64,000 nt of DNA from positions 22,193 to 86,192 of the forward strand of contig ML978283.1 of assembly GCA_010015745.1 (NCBI GenBank), read 5' to 3'. The notes under the pieces are model-generated. The model did not search any database and was not told the DNA's origin. It saw only the letters and a list, made by a program, of their open reading frames with translations. This stretch comes from Setomelanomma holmii. Its lineage: Eukaryota > Ascomycota > Dothideomycetes > Pleosporales > Phaeosphaeriaceae. This document shows positions 33,311 through 45,050 of this stretch, one piece after another (the stretch's first letter is position 1; the number at the start of each line of letters is the position of its first letter). A program made the position numbers and the translations under genes.

Positions 33311-35229
33311 ATGGCTGACTCGCAGCCTGACGAGAAGGCCGTGTACGCGCTCATCGCGGCTGTCGCGAGCAACATGAATCGACTGCGACAAGGAATCGAC
33401 GGGCTGCGACAGATACACAACCGCTGGAAAGGCAACAACGGCATATCGATCAACCTGATTGCGCAGCTAACAGCACTCAAATCGAATCTCGGAAACATGT
33501 ACGATTGGCTGAACCATGCGCTGTCCGACATGCATCCCCAGCTGCTCTCCGACTTGGACATCTTGATGACCTCGTGCGGATTGCTGGTGCGTCATTTGGA
33601 TGGTCTAATTGATCAACTTTACCAGCACGACCACGATTCAATGGATTGCGCGATCAAGCTGAAGTACACGGTTGGCAGCAGATCGATGGAGAGACTGCGC
33701 AAGGCCGCGCAGCTTCAGACTGAATCCGTCACCCTACTTCTGGCTGCGTGTAAATGGTGAGCCAGTCAAGCTCTGTTGTATTGTCACCACCCCCTGGTCT
33801 AACCACAACTAGCCATGCTTCGGCACAGCGCAAGATACTGCTGCACAAGAGTCGCCAGATCCGTCGGGAAGATGCCGATTCACTGATGGTTCTGACACGT
33901 TCATCGAAAGTGAATGGTGGCTGTATGAGAGTCTTGACACAGGCATCGGCCACAATTCAGTGGTTCCGATATTTGTTCTACTTCAAGCTCTTGCGCAAAG
34001 AGCCCGAGTATGTTCCCACGGAAGAAGACTACGACATTGAGGCTGCAGCCATACGCTCCGATGCAATTGATCGTGCACTTCAACAAGATGCCACTACTCT
34101 TCGTCGCGAGACCAAATTGGTTATGATGGGCAATGTCAACAGCGGCAAGGAGCTTATCATGCATCAGATGAAGGTCCTCTACGCGGAAGGCTACTACCCC
34201 ATCGAGGAGCGCAAGCCTTTCCGATATGCCGTGCGCTCTACGATCCGCCTGCTTATACATGCCATCATCGATCTCTTGAAAGACACTGGCATAAATCTGC
34301 CTAGCGCATTAAACCAGGAATTCGCCATACTCCTCCACGAGGTCGAAACTGTCGACATGCAGCTCATTTCTCCAGATGCCGTCCAAGCGGTACAGCGAAT
34401 ATGGACTTGTCCCGAATTCGCAACCGTCTACATCAAGAATTTCGAGATCGACTTTCCTCAGTATGCGCCATACTTTGCCCAAGAGATACAAAGGATGGCT
34501 ACTGCTAACTACATTCCTTCCGAGGCAGACATCGTCCGGCTCAACCAATCGATAGGTGGCATCCGAGAACTTCGCTTCGATTGGGACGAATTAGCAGTCC
34601 ATCTTTTCAACATCAACGGCTACATCCCTGGTCACTTTCGCAAGCGGTGGTTCCACCAGCTTGAGGGCGCAACATCACTCGTGTACACAGTCGACGTGTC
34701 GTCCTACGACCGGCCATACCTTGGACAGTCTGCGGAGTCGCAACTCCTAGATGACTTCGCCACGTTTGAGCAGTGGGCAGGGTCCGAAAAGTTTGCCGAC
34801 TCTTCCATCATCTTGCTTCTAAACAACTTCACCCGCTTTCGCGAAAAGCTGCCGCACTCTCCACTCGAAACATTCTTCCCCGACTATGTGCCGAGCGAGA
34901 TTGACCCAGAGACTTCTGCTCGCCAGTACATTCTGCGGCGCTTCAAAGACGTTAACCGCAATCGTCTCTCCATCTACTCATTCTGGGTCGACCTCGATCT
35001 GAGCAACAACACGTACTTGTACGCTGCATTGAAGAAGACTTTGCAGCACATTCAGCAACGGAGGGCGAGAGAAGAGGTCTGGACTGCTAGTTCCACAAGC
35101 ATGGGCTCGGGCAGTCGGTCCGGCACCGGCTTAGCGGGAAGGCTTATCTCGAGCCGGAGTGGTCAATCACTGAGGAAGAGAGCTGGGACCGATACGTCAA
35201 GGGTCATCAGCCCCGTGCAGAATGGCTGA
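33311..35229 (+). CDS. STAND-N-like domain fused to degenerate G-alpha-like domain
   Basis: Exons 33311-33756 and 33813-35229 give 620 residues. Residues about 1-160 form an all-helical region (LRQIHNRWKG, LTALKSNLGNMYDWL, LLVRHLDGLIDQL, LRKAAQLQTESVTLLLAAC) with the spacing of fungal STAND N-terminal domains. From about residue 250 the chain follows heterotrimeric G-alpha along its length: ETKLVMMGNVNSGKEL, VYTVDVSSYDR, SSIILLLNNFTRF and LETFFPDY. The GTPase motifs are changed. The P-loop is GNVNSGKE with Glu in place of the Mg-binding Ser. Switch II DVGGQ is NINGY, NKxD is NNFT, and the catalytic Arg of switch I appears replaced. It should therefore bind GTP poorly or not at all and is a likely pseudo-GTPase. 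The Ser/Gly-rich C-terminus has lost the receptor-contact tail. A role as scaffold or sensor is inference. Confidence 0.88.
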
Positions 35230-36350
35230 TGAGTCATAATTAGATGGTTAAGAGCTGGTTGATGAAAACGGCACGGAAACTTAATGGCGCTTATGGCATA
35301 CTTGGTGGACTGGATGATGCTTTTCTGGCGTTCTGGATGCGATGATACCAAGGCACGGAGCTTCCTAAGCAGCAAGTGTCCTTTTGCGGCAGCTTTCACT
35401 TTCTCTAATACCCGGTCATTCGGCAAAGGCAACCATCGGCGTTCAAGGGGCACGGCATATACTGCCGGTCAGCTGGCCATCTCCGTACTGATCCAGAGTG
35501 ATCAAGGATAAGACACACGAGGTAGTACAAAGACGGTAGACCAGAGCTTTCTATGAGTGCAGTTTCCAACACTTCTCGAGCAAAAATTACTTGTCTGGTG
35601 TCTAGCGGATCCTCGCCGCCCGTCATTCTAAACCTAACATCGAGACTTGGCTATCTGTAAAATATTCCTACCAGCTCCAAGCAGCATCCCAACCTCCATG
35701 CAGGGTATGTTTCATTCATGTGGAAGACTTGAACACCATGCATTTAATGGACCGCGACTAATGGTTGGGCCGTTGCTAAATTCTGGTGTTGCTAATTGCC
35801 AAGACCGACCGGAGTTCTTCATCCCACTTCAGCTTCACGTTTTCCGTCCCCTGCGCAGCCAATTAACACTCGTCATCCTCCACCGTCAGCGCAGTCTCCG
35901 CACTCGCGTATCCTAGATGCCACGATCAATCGTATGACTCGTGTCTGCGAAGCTCCATCATGATTACCCACGTCGGGCAAAAGGTGTTGCATAACAGTCG
36001 TATAGGGCCTGGATCGGCATTACGAGACTCCACGCAAGCCACAGCGGACCTGGGGTGAACGTGGGGACCCCGCAGCACGGAAAAGGGCTACCAGACATGT
36101 GGCCCAACGTCGCTGATCTCCCGCGATGCAGATGTGGTGTGGTACAAAGCACGACATGTCTGTCGTACTGAAGGTAAAGGGAATTGATATCCTTGTTTCG
36201 TGCGTGTACTTCAATACCATATACGGTCACAGTCCACCTAAGCGACTCTGAAAGATTTGGAGTTCTCTTCGAACCTGCAGACGGAGGCCAGCACTCTTAC
36301 GGTCGCTCTCACCTCTTTCTGCCACGGTTAGTCCACGAACTCTCATTAAC
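35230..36350. other. Intergenic region
   Basis: No coding, repeat or RNA signal was recognised in this 1.1 kb. The right part is the promoter of the MFS gene. Confidence 0.4.
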
Positions 36351-38325
36351 ATGGAGAAGGCCGATCCCTACTCGGAGCGCGTCGAGGCGATATCCACCAA
36401 CTCACCCGCCATGAGCGATGCTGAGAAACAACAACACGATGACGCCGTTGGCGCCAACCTCGAGCTGGACGAGAATTCCTTACCACCAGGCTACTTCACC
36501 TCCAAATTCTTTGTCGGCTCCATGGCAGGCATTGGACTAGGTCTGATGGCCGGAGTCGCCGCCTTTGGTTATGCAGCTCCCATCCTCGCACACATCAACG
36601 CAGATATTGGACCTGTAAGTACAGCGTAACTATTTTCCAATGTACCTATGCCATGAGCAGACAATCCTAAAGCTCAGCCTATTCGTCTCCAATCCATCTC
36701 GGCCACCAGCATGAGACTTGGAAACCTCCCCCTAACTTCCCTCAGGATCCCAACATCGTCTGGGTCGCCCTCTCCTACACCCTTACCTCCGCCGTAACCC
36801 TCACCATCATCGGGCGCGTCAGCGATATCTTCGGCCGCCGCTACATCTTCGTCGGCGGCGCGGCCCTCGGCGTCATCGGCGCCATCATCTGTGCCGTTGC
36901 ACAGAACGTAACCACGCTGATTGTCGGCACGACCATCATGGGCATCGCAGCCGCTACCCAGTTATCCTACTTCTATGTCATGGGCGAACTGGTGCCGATG
37001 AAGTATCGCCTCGCCGGAAATGCGTTTTGTTATTTGTTTTGTATTCCCGGGAGTGGGATTGCGCCGGTTATTTCGACGAGTTTTATTGTTAAGCATCCGA
37101 GTGTGGGGTGGAGGGGATGTTACTATGTGCTCATCGGGATACAGCTGTCGAGCTTCCTGTGCTGGTTTTTCTTTTACCACCCGCCGACATTCCGGATGAA
37201 GCATGGGCAAAACGCGTCTGTACTTCGGTATATCAAGAACTTCGACTACGTTGGCACGACGCTGTACACCGGCGGTTTGCTCGTCTTCATGATGGGTTTG
37301 AACTGGGGCGGATCAGTGTACGCCTGGAGTTCCGCGTACGTCATCGCCACTATTGTCGTCGGGCTTGTTGCGCTGGTTGCGTTCGTGTTGTATGAGACAT
37401 ATGTCAGTCTCAAGGAGCCGTTGGTGCCGATGCATATCTTCAGTAACTACTCCTGGAACGCTTCAGTTATTCTTACTGGACTTGGGGCGTCAGTGTACTA
37501 TGCCTTTGCCATTGTGTGGCCGAGTATGGTCGCGGTCTTGTATGCGGACGGAGGCGCAATGAAGAGTGCCTGGCTTTCCTCACTCGTCGGTCTCTGTATC
37601 ACTATCGGCCAGATTGTAGGAGGCTTCAGCGGGAAAAAGATCGGATACTTGAAATGGCAGTGCGTGGTTGGTATCACGCTCGGCGCTATATGCTTTGGCA
37701 GCATGGCAACCTGCGGTGTCGGCACCATGAATCGCGCCGCAACTCTTTTATCCTTCGGAGTATTCTTCGTCGGCTGGACAGAAGGCGTAAGTCCCCCTGA
37801 TTCCACTCAGTCTACACTTTCACACGGATTCTAACTTATACATCTTAGGCGGCTATCACCATCGTGACCCTCGCAGTAAAAGACCAATACGCCCTGGGAA
37901 CTGCCTCGGGCGTCGCAGGCAGCATCCGATTCCTCATCTCCTCCATCGCCGCCACAGTCTACTCCGTCATCCTCTCAAACCGCCTGACCAGCACAATCAG
38001 CACGCAGCTTCCTCCCGCCCTGTTGTCTGCTGGCCTTCCCGCCTCCTCCATCTCCAGCTTCATATCCGCCTTCACGCTCGGCCCCGCTGTCTTCGCCGCC
38101 GTGCCCGGGATTACAGATGAAATACTGGCGGCTGGCACGCTGGCGTACAAGCACGCGAACGCGGATGCGTATCGCACTGTCTTTCTGAGTAACATTGCGT
38201 TTTCGGGAGTCGCGATCATTTGTAGCTTGTTGTTGCCGAACGTGGATCATTTGTTGACGGGGCAGGTTGCTACGACGCTGCATCAGGGGAGGGACGAGGG
38301 GCATATTGCGGGGGAGAAGGAGTGA
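36351..38325 (+). CDS. MFS transporter, TRI12-like efflux pump
   Basis: Exons 36351-36614, 36746-37786 and 37849-38325 give 593 residues. The cytosolic N-terminus of about 55 residues is followed by membrane spans consistent with a 14-TM drug:proton antiporter. Spans start at FFVGSMAGIGLGLMAGV. The loop motif GRVSDIFGRRYIFVGG is the MFS signature after span 2, and LVPMKYRLAGNAF follows in the next cytosolic loop, as in the fungal TRI12/siderophore-like families. It probably exports a toxin, drug or siderophore by proton antiport at the plasma membrane (family knowledge; substrate unknown). There is no biosynthetic gene beside it. The last codons and the 3' flank are duplicated in diverged form near 39.0-39.4 kb. 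Confidence 0.94.
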
Positions 38326-38882
38326 GGTAGTGGGCCTGAGCTGGATGGGAAATCAATTGGGAGTGATAGAGTGTGGTGGGTGCTGAGACTTTGAGTTCGA
38401 TGTAGTATTGCTACTTAGCAAGACAAGTGCATACTCAACATGTTGAGAAGCAGAGTAGCACGTACCCGCGACTCGACCGTCGCACATGAAGATCAAATAC
38501 TGTCCCTGTCTCTCGCTCGCTTTTGTACAAACTCAGAACCTTTCATCATCAGCAACTCGTACCGTAAAATACTCTGAAGACATCCAAGCGCTTATCTAAC
38601 AGGAAAGCTAACTTCTACATTCCGTGAGGTCGAGCACAGGGGGCACGGGTTATACTAGCACCGAGTGGGCTAGCCTGTGTTACACGAACCCCAGGTTCAT
38701 ATAGCACGCTGACAAGTGGAGAAAGTAGGCGGAGTGGGTGGAAGGAGCGAGTAGCGTGCTCTCCTAGTTGCTAGCGCGTCTCGAGTGCCATGTCTACACC
38801 TTCACACGCATACGCTCGTCCCTGCCATCCCTGGGCTAAATGCTTCTGGTAGCCGCATACTCGAGTAATCCAGTGTCACACC

Positions 38883-38914
38883 TACACATACACACATGCA
38901 CACACACACACACA
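38883..38914. repeat. CA dinucleotide microsatellite
   Basis: An imperfect run of CA units (about 16 units with two interruptions). It is likely polymorphic between strains. Confidence 0.8.
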
Positions 38915-39017
38915 AGCTTGTCCAATATCCTTTGCTGACATGATCCTAGGGGCCGTCCACTTAAGCAAACAAAATCCACCTACCCGCCCGCTGCCACCGC
39001 CTCCCCCACCCACCATC

Positions 39018-39400
39018 CCCATCAGGGGAGGGATGAAGGGCATATTGCAGGGGAGAAGGAGTAAGCGAAGACATATATACATGAAAGACCGAGTGACGAG
39101 ATTCAGTAGTGCGTAGTATATACCGAGACTCTCCATATGTCTACTGAGCAGATCAAGTGCATATCCGACATCTAGCCAACTACGGCAACATATGTATCTA
39201 CGACTCGAACACGACACTCCAAGACACTCCTTTCCTGCATAGCTCTCGAGGCTATTGTTACTTGTAACTTGAATGTGCGAAGAGTCCTGAAGTTATACAC
39301 GCTTCTGTATCGTAGGCACGCTGGCGTTTGCTATTCTTGAAGGTTTTGAGCACAGTGGGCACGCATCACGATATGCTGGCACCGGGGGAGGCGGAAATGA
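39018..39400 (+). repeat. Diverged duplicate of the MFS gene 3' end
   Basis: Matches 38280-38680, beginning inside the last MFS codons (ATCAGGGGAGGGA in both) and continuing past the stop. Later anchors include GAGCACAG-GGGCACG and GCACCG. Within the shared coding end every clear difference here is C-to-T or G-to-A (GACGAGG to GATGAAG, TTGCGG to TTGCAG, GAGTGA to GAGTAA). Similarity fades after about 39400. It looks like an old tandem duplication touched by RIP-type mutation. Confidence 0.65.
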
Positions 39401-40003
39401 GCCTTGGTAAAGGATGTACAGTAGATAAAGCGGTCAGACATCTCGTAACAGCTTACTGAGTGGAGATAGCTGCCTATGTTCTAGATACAAAATGTGCCAA
39501 TTGTGCCAGCAGATGTCTACATTTCTCATCGTTTGATTTGGCCATCTGTCACGGCATCGTAGACTCCCTCATTCCACTTGGGCTTGGCTTTGTGGTTGTA
39601 GGAAATAAGTTCCATGCTTGAGCGTGATACAAATTGTTACATTGATGCCTGTGGTGTCAAACACTGGTGCTGTAAGAACACATTTCATTTCATCATAACT
39701 CATACCACCCTCCCAGCCACCCCTATAGTCTTGATGAAAGAAGTAAATAAATCGAACAAAAGTCTGATCAGCTCCGGATCGTCCGAGAAGCTTGCTGTAT
39801 AAGGATATTGCATGCAAATAACTCAGCCCGTCCTCGAGCCACTCATATGCCGTTTTAGATAACGATATCTGGTCCAAGATAAAATGCCCCACTCCATTCG
39901 CCTTGGATGTTATTGGTCTGCCGAGAACAATAAAAGAAGATATGATCCGAGTATATTCGCCACAGAACGCCGTCCATGCCGTTCGTTTATGCCCGCGTAA
40001 AGA

Positions 40004-43000
40004 CTACCGTTGACAGAAAAGCTCAATTTCGCCGAGTTGGCCGCCACCAGGATTGAGATCTTGTTGTTGCTCTTTCCAGTTCTCAAACGCTTCCTGGACA
40101 TCGTCGTCACATTGGATGCTAACGTATGTGTTCTCGCTGTCCAGATATTTGAGCTTGACTTGGCCAGAGCCAAGCGAGACTGAAGTCGACCGTTGCAGCT
40201 TTGCGTCGATTCTGTCTTTGAGCGATTGGAAGCTGATGTTGGTGCTAACGACCAGGACCATGGTGCTGCCAGCTGACGGGCAGTGCACCTTGACCTTTAA
40301 CTGTGTCGGGATGCTCGCCTCTTGCTGCGCAAGCGGTGGGGACATGTTGAGGGAGTCCATTGATGCTGGGGTTAGTGTCCCTTGACTGCGCTCGAAGGAA
40401 GACGCCGGGGTCATGGTTCGCGATAGTGGCGGTTGATAGCTGGGGTCACGGCGCAGCGCGCCTCCGTGATAGTCGGCATTTGCCAGTTCGGCTGCAGTCC
40501 GCTGCTGAATCAGACGATCTCGCTGTATCGCAGGCGACTGGGTGGCTGCTCGTGGGGGCGGTATATTCGCTGGCGAGTTGTTCACGCTGCGATTGACAAT
40601 GGCAGCATTGTAGGCGTAGTGAGTCGGAAACGGTGGCACATCGGGTACTGGAGGTTGCTGTCCATTTGGCAGTCTTCTGTTTGGACCCAAATTCGAGTTG
40701 ATGTCGGGACTGCTAGCCGCCCTCAATCGACCCTGCGATGACATGGCGGCATTGGGAGGTAATGAGGGACGTTGACTGCGTGCTTGTGGGTACTGGCCCG
40801 ATCCATCCCGGCGAGACTGTGCTGGGGCGGTGTAGCGATTGTTCTCTTCATGTGAGTAGCCATTAGGAGGCTGTTGGCGTGGGAATGGAAACGTCCCAGC
40901 AGATGATGAGCTCGTCCGTGCATTTGAGTAGGTGGACATTGGTGTCTCGACAGTAGGCGAGAAGTATGATTCTTGGGCACCGCCATTCTGCAGTTGCTGG
41001 GTGCGCAAGGTCAGTGGAGTCTGGGAGGAATTCATCGGGAATCGAGGAGGCGGTTGCCTTGGATCATCCGTCGGTGGTCCACTGTCGCCGGTCGTTGATC
41101 GAGAGCGCATGGATGCACTCGAGCTGTTGTGCGCCGCTCTGTAACTGTCCTTGGGATAGCCAGAAGTGACTGTATCAACATCGTCGTCACCATCGTCATC
41201 ATCGGCTTCAGCATAAGGATTCTCCAGAACCTGACCTTGCATATATGCGAACTGCGTGTCAGACGGCTTAGAATGTGTTGTGCTCGCGCTCGATCGTGCA
41301 TGGTCCTTCCAGACGCGTCTTTGTGTATCGACTTGAGTTGCCCACTTCTTCATCTCGCCTTCGGTGGTAAAGCGAATGATGAAGTTCTCGATACCTGGAT
41401 CGCCCTTCCAGAAAATTTGACACGTGTACGAACCTGGCGTTTGATTAGCAGAAGAGCCTGAGATTTGGAGACTCGAGCCTACCTGGCTTTTGCAGAGATA
41501 TTGTCTCCGTCACATTTTGCATGAAGATGCGACCTTTTAGCTGCAGCTTCGGCTTTCCGTCCTTGGTGACCAGGGTCCTTGTGGACATTTTGTTCTTAGG
41601 CTTGTTGATGTTGATTTCTTTGCAGCAGAGCAGGATCATCTCGAAGAGGTATATCTTGTACTCCCGCTCCTCGTTCTTCGATGTCATACTCTCACCCTTC
41701 AGGACTGTGTACTGTCCATGGAGGAGGAGTTCGCCAAAGCCTTCGATACGATGACCCTTCCAGTCTTCGACCAAAGTCTTGAGCTCTTCTACCGCCTCAA
41801 CGCGCTCTTCGCGCGCAATGGCGTCGTTGGTACCTGCCAGCACGGAGGACGCCGCTTCGATACCTCGGGATATGTCGTCACGACGTTGCTCGTCCAGGTC
41901 ACCCTTGTCACGCAGTTGCTGCTCATTTGTTAGCACTAAATCTGAGACACGTCACGGGTCGAGACATACCGAGAGGAGAAGTGGGTACTTGGTTAGTCGC
42001 TGGAACGGCTTCAACAGAAAGGATGTCAGTAGGGTTGGTGATTCGACCATCTGTCGCATCTCGGGAGATCCGCCCGTCTCTTTCAGCTTGTCAAACTCGC
42101 GCATCGCAATCTGCTCGCATCGCTTCTGGTTCGCAATGTAGGGCTCGTAGACTTTGAAGGCATCCTTGTATAGCACAAAAAGGTTGCCCCAATTTTGCTC
42201 TGACGGAGATTGCGCATTCGTCTGCTCGACGCGGATCAGGAAGCGACGCTGGAAGTCGAGTAGCGCGTTGAGGTTGAGAAATATGTCGTGCACTTGATCG
42301 CCGCTGATGACGCCCTTCTCCTCCACCAGTTTCTTGAACTCCTGCAGCAGCTCCAGATGCTGCACATATGTGCGCTCCGTCTTCACCAGCTCGTCGATGA
42401 TGTGCTCGCGCTGCGTCCGCTTGCCGCCAGAGCCAGAGCCGTCGGCTGAGGCCTCGGTCGCGCTGATCTTGCCGAGTGCTACCAGCGAGTCCAGCACGCG
42501 GCTCACCACGTTGGTGACCTGTCTGCGTTAGTCTTACTCTTTCCTACACAAGAAACATGTCTCACCTTCACGAAGCCAGTCGTGTCGTCGCCGTATAGAT
42601 CACCAATGATGAAGCAGTTCTCCTGCGGTATGCCCAGTTCCGTGACACAGCTCTGGATGAATTTGTAAGTGGCCATCTTCTCATTCTTTTTCAGGCTCTT
42701 CTCGTCTGTCTTCGAGTTCGGGATGCTCAGCAGGGTCCGCGGCTCAAGGGCGTTGTACAGCTCCATCAGCGGATAGCCTCTTCGGAATGTCCTCCACAGC
42801 AGGGTGACGGGGTCTGCATCGTCGTCGGCTTTGCTCTCCTCCTCGGCCATCCAGCTCGCGAAGCCTGGAATGAGCCTCAGGCGCATCTGCAGGCTCAGAC
42901 AGCGCTGGAAGAGGCCGGTGTCCCCCGCGGCGCGCTTGTTGAGGACATTGTCGGTCGGCTCGACGGGTCCCCCATTGACGGGCGTCGAGCTCGGCGGAAA

Positions 43001-43249
43001 GCTGGGCGGTTGGCCTCCCCCAAAGAGCGTCGAGGTGGACGTGTGCTGGGTGCTCTGGGTGCTCTGGGTGCTCTGGGTGTCGCGGGCGCTGCTGTGCGAG
43101 TAGCTCGAGTACTGGCTCTGGTAGCTCTGGTGGGACATGAGGGACGGGGGCCCGTTGTTGCTGGCGATGCGGGAACGGGCGGCGGGCGAGGTGTTGTGGT
43201 GAGGGTGCGGGTGCATGTTCATCAGCCCGGAAGCAGCTGCCACGTCCAT
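40004..43249 (-). CDS. CDC24: Cdc24, Rho guanine-nucleotide exchange factor for Cdc42
   Basis: Reading down the minus strand, exons are 42566-43249, 41970-42518, 41483-41918 and 40004-41433. They sum to 1032 residues. The domain order is that of Cdc24/Scd1. A Ser/Thr/Gln-rich N-terminus comes first, then a calponin-homology-like CDC24 domain (about 115-228, ending ENCFIIGDLYGDDTTGFVK). The DH exchange domain is at about 260-430 (IIDELVKTERTYVQHLELL, and FQRLTKYPLLLS as the last conserved helix). A PH domain follows (about 440-590). A long disordered Pro/Ser linker leads to a C-terminal PB1 domain (about 945-1032, LKVKVHCPSAGS and YVSIQCDDDVQEAF) that binds Bem1 or the NADPH-oxidase regulator. 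It activates Cdc42 at growing tips and septa. TCT/CAG-type 9-base repeats near 43048-43080 encode STQSTQSTQ. Confidence 0.96.
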
Positions 43250-45050
43250 GATGGCGGGCTAATCCTTCATCTCCTTGCGCAAGGTGCAGTCGGGGAAAGA
43301 TCAAAGCGCTAATCGCTAGGCAGGGTCTCGACTAGGGCAGTCCTGGGGCGAGCAGGTGCGATGGACCCTCGGAAGCCTCGCCACGTCGTTTGCGGGCGCG
43401 GGCAGGCGGTCAAACGGCGCAGGGCGGTGTTATTGAGTGTGTAGGGCTGCAGGTTCTCGATCCGACAGCGGCAGCGGTGGTGACGATGTGGGATGCGGAG
43501 GGCTGCACGCTGGGCTGGCTACATTAGGGGCTCACTGGGCTGCCGCCCGACGATGAAACACGCCGCATCTCAGAAGCGCACGTGACTGGGACAATGGAGA
43601 ACAGCGCCATCTCGCGATTCATGGCTGCCTTTATTTTAGCCGTCCGCCGTCGCGCATTGTGCCCACGCCCGCTGGGTTTGCGCGCAGACTGCACCACCAC
43701 TGGACGGGCTGTTCCGCCGAGTACCGGCCCGGGCACCGGCAGGGTCGGCGCGTGCTGTGCTCCAGCGAACTCTGTGGTTGAGGTTCTGTTCGACCAAACT
43801 CTGCACAGGCGCATCATTCAAGTGACATGCCTTCGCCTCGCAGCACGAGTTCTACCGCTTCTTTCGCTGCTGCATCTCTGTGCGTCAAGTGGCAGTGGGC
43901 TTTGCATTCCTATTCGCCCGCGAGAAGATTTCTTCTGTCGGTAGAAGCCCTGTTGTGGGTAAGAGGGACGTGCCGTGCAGCAAGTGCCGCAGCATTTCTG
44001 CGCATCAGCACGGTAGACGGCGCGATCAAATCGTGACCACATCAATCACCAAGCGCATATCCGGCACGAGCAACTCACCGCTCCTCGCACGTCGGGTGTG
44101 AAGTTGTTGCCGTTGGGTGCCAGTCTACGCGCCAGGCCTCACATCACATTGTTACCCTCGATGTATTGGCCGACCTCTTCGCAGATGCGGAAGCAAGTAG
44201 GTCTCCTGATCAACGGCGCTTGTGGACCTGCCGCAAGAGGTATGAGGGTGTGTTTGCGTTATTTGATAGCAATCCAAATGCTGCCAAGTATTATTCGACA
44301 ATAGCTCACTTCGCATTGTGCATGCTGGGCTGTTTGCGCGTGGCATGTCTAGGGTATGCCACCGAGCCACGCGTGCTCCAACGGGTTGACATCCACGCTT
44401 AGCTCGAGCGCCCTATACTGGATGGCTGCTGCCGGAATATGCGTTTCAGAATGATCAGATAGTGGGGAGATCGACAATCTGCGCATGCAAGACTCGACGC
44501 CTGTTTTGGGCGCCTGGATCTCGATGCACGCCAGATGCATGCGGAAGTCTCTACAATGCTAGGCTCCCTGTCTGAGTGTAAGTAGCACGTGGACCTGACG
44601 GCGCGGACAGATCTCTGGTACGCTCGGTGCATGTCTCAGAGGGTCCAGCAGTGACCAGAAGTTTGGTAGCGGAGACGATGCACGGCTAGCGGCAGACGGT
44701 GAGAGCGGATATTTTGACGAAGCCGCACGGACCTGACTGATGCGGAACCGACGACAACGACATCTCGAGGCTCGCATCGCGCGTCACGACAACAAGACCC
44801 TATATTCTTCTCGCGCGACCATACGCAATCACTGACATCCGCTTTCGCCGCCGAAATCGCAATCACGCCCCTGACCCGTCAGCCCTGTATGCTGTGTGAC
44901 GCCGACACTCGCTAGGCAGCACAGCGGACACCCTACAGTCCATGATCGACCACCTCTCTCGCCCACTTTCTCTCCCATAGAGGGGCGCCCACTATCACAA
45001 CACCAACCTCTACACCCTCTACCTAGCCTCGACTACGCCTCCGCTCAAGC
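43250..45050. promoter_or_regulatory. Divergent promoter region, CDC24 and F-box/WD40 gene
   Basis: These 1.8 kb lie between two outward-facing genes. Many short frames exist on both strands (for example 43582-43944 and 44166-44402), but none has family support or good splice partners. Confidence 0.4.

Larger units (their letters stand above)
38326..40003. other. Convergent intergenic region with duplicated MFS tail
   Basis: No intact gene. It holds the 3' flank of the MFS gene, a CA dinucleotide run, a diverged copy of the MFS 3' end and the 3' flank of CDC24. A 107-codon minus-strand frame at 39569-39892 begins at GTG and has no family support. Confidence 0.5.

Noticed and set aside
36351..38325. 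Secondary-metabolite cluster around the MFS and ABC pumps
   Set aside because: No polyketide synthase, NRPS, terpene cyclase or P450 lies anywhere in the window.
39569..39892. 107-codon minus-strand frame downstream of CDC24
   Set aside because: It starts at GTG, lies in the 3' flank and has no family support.
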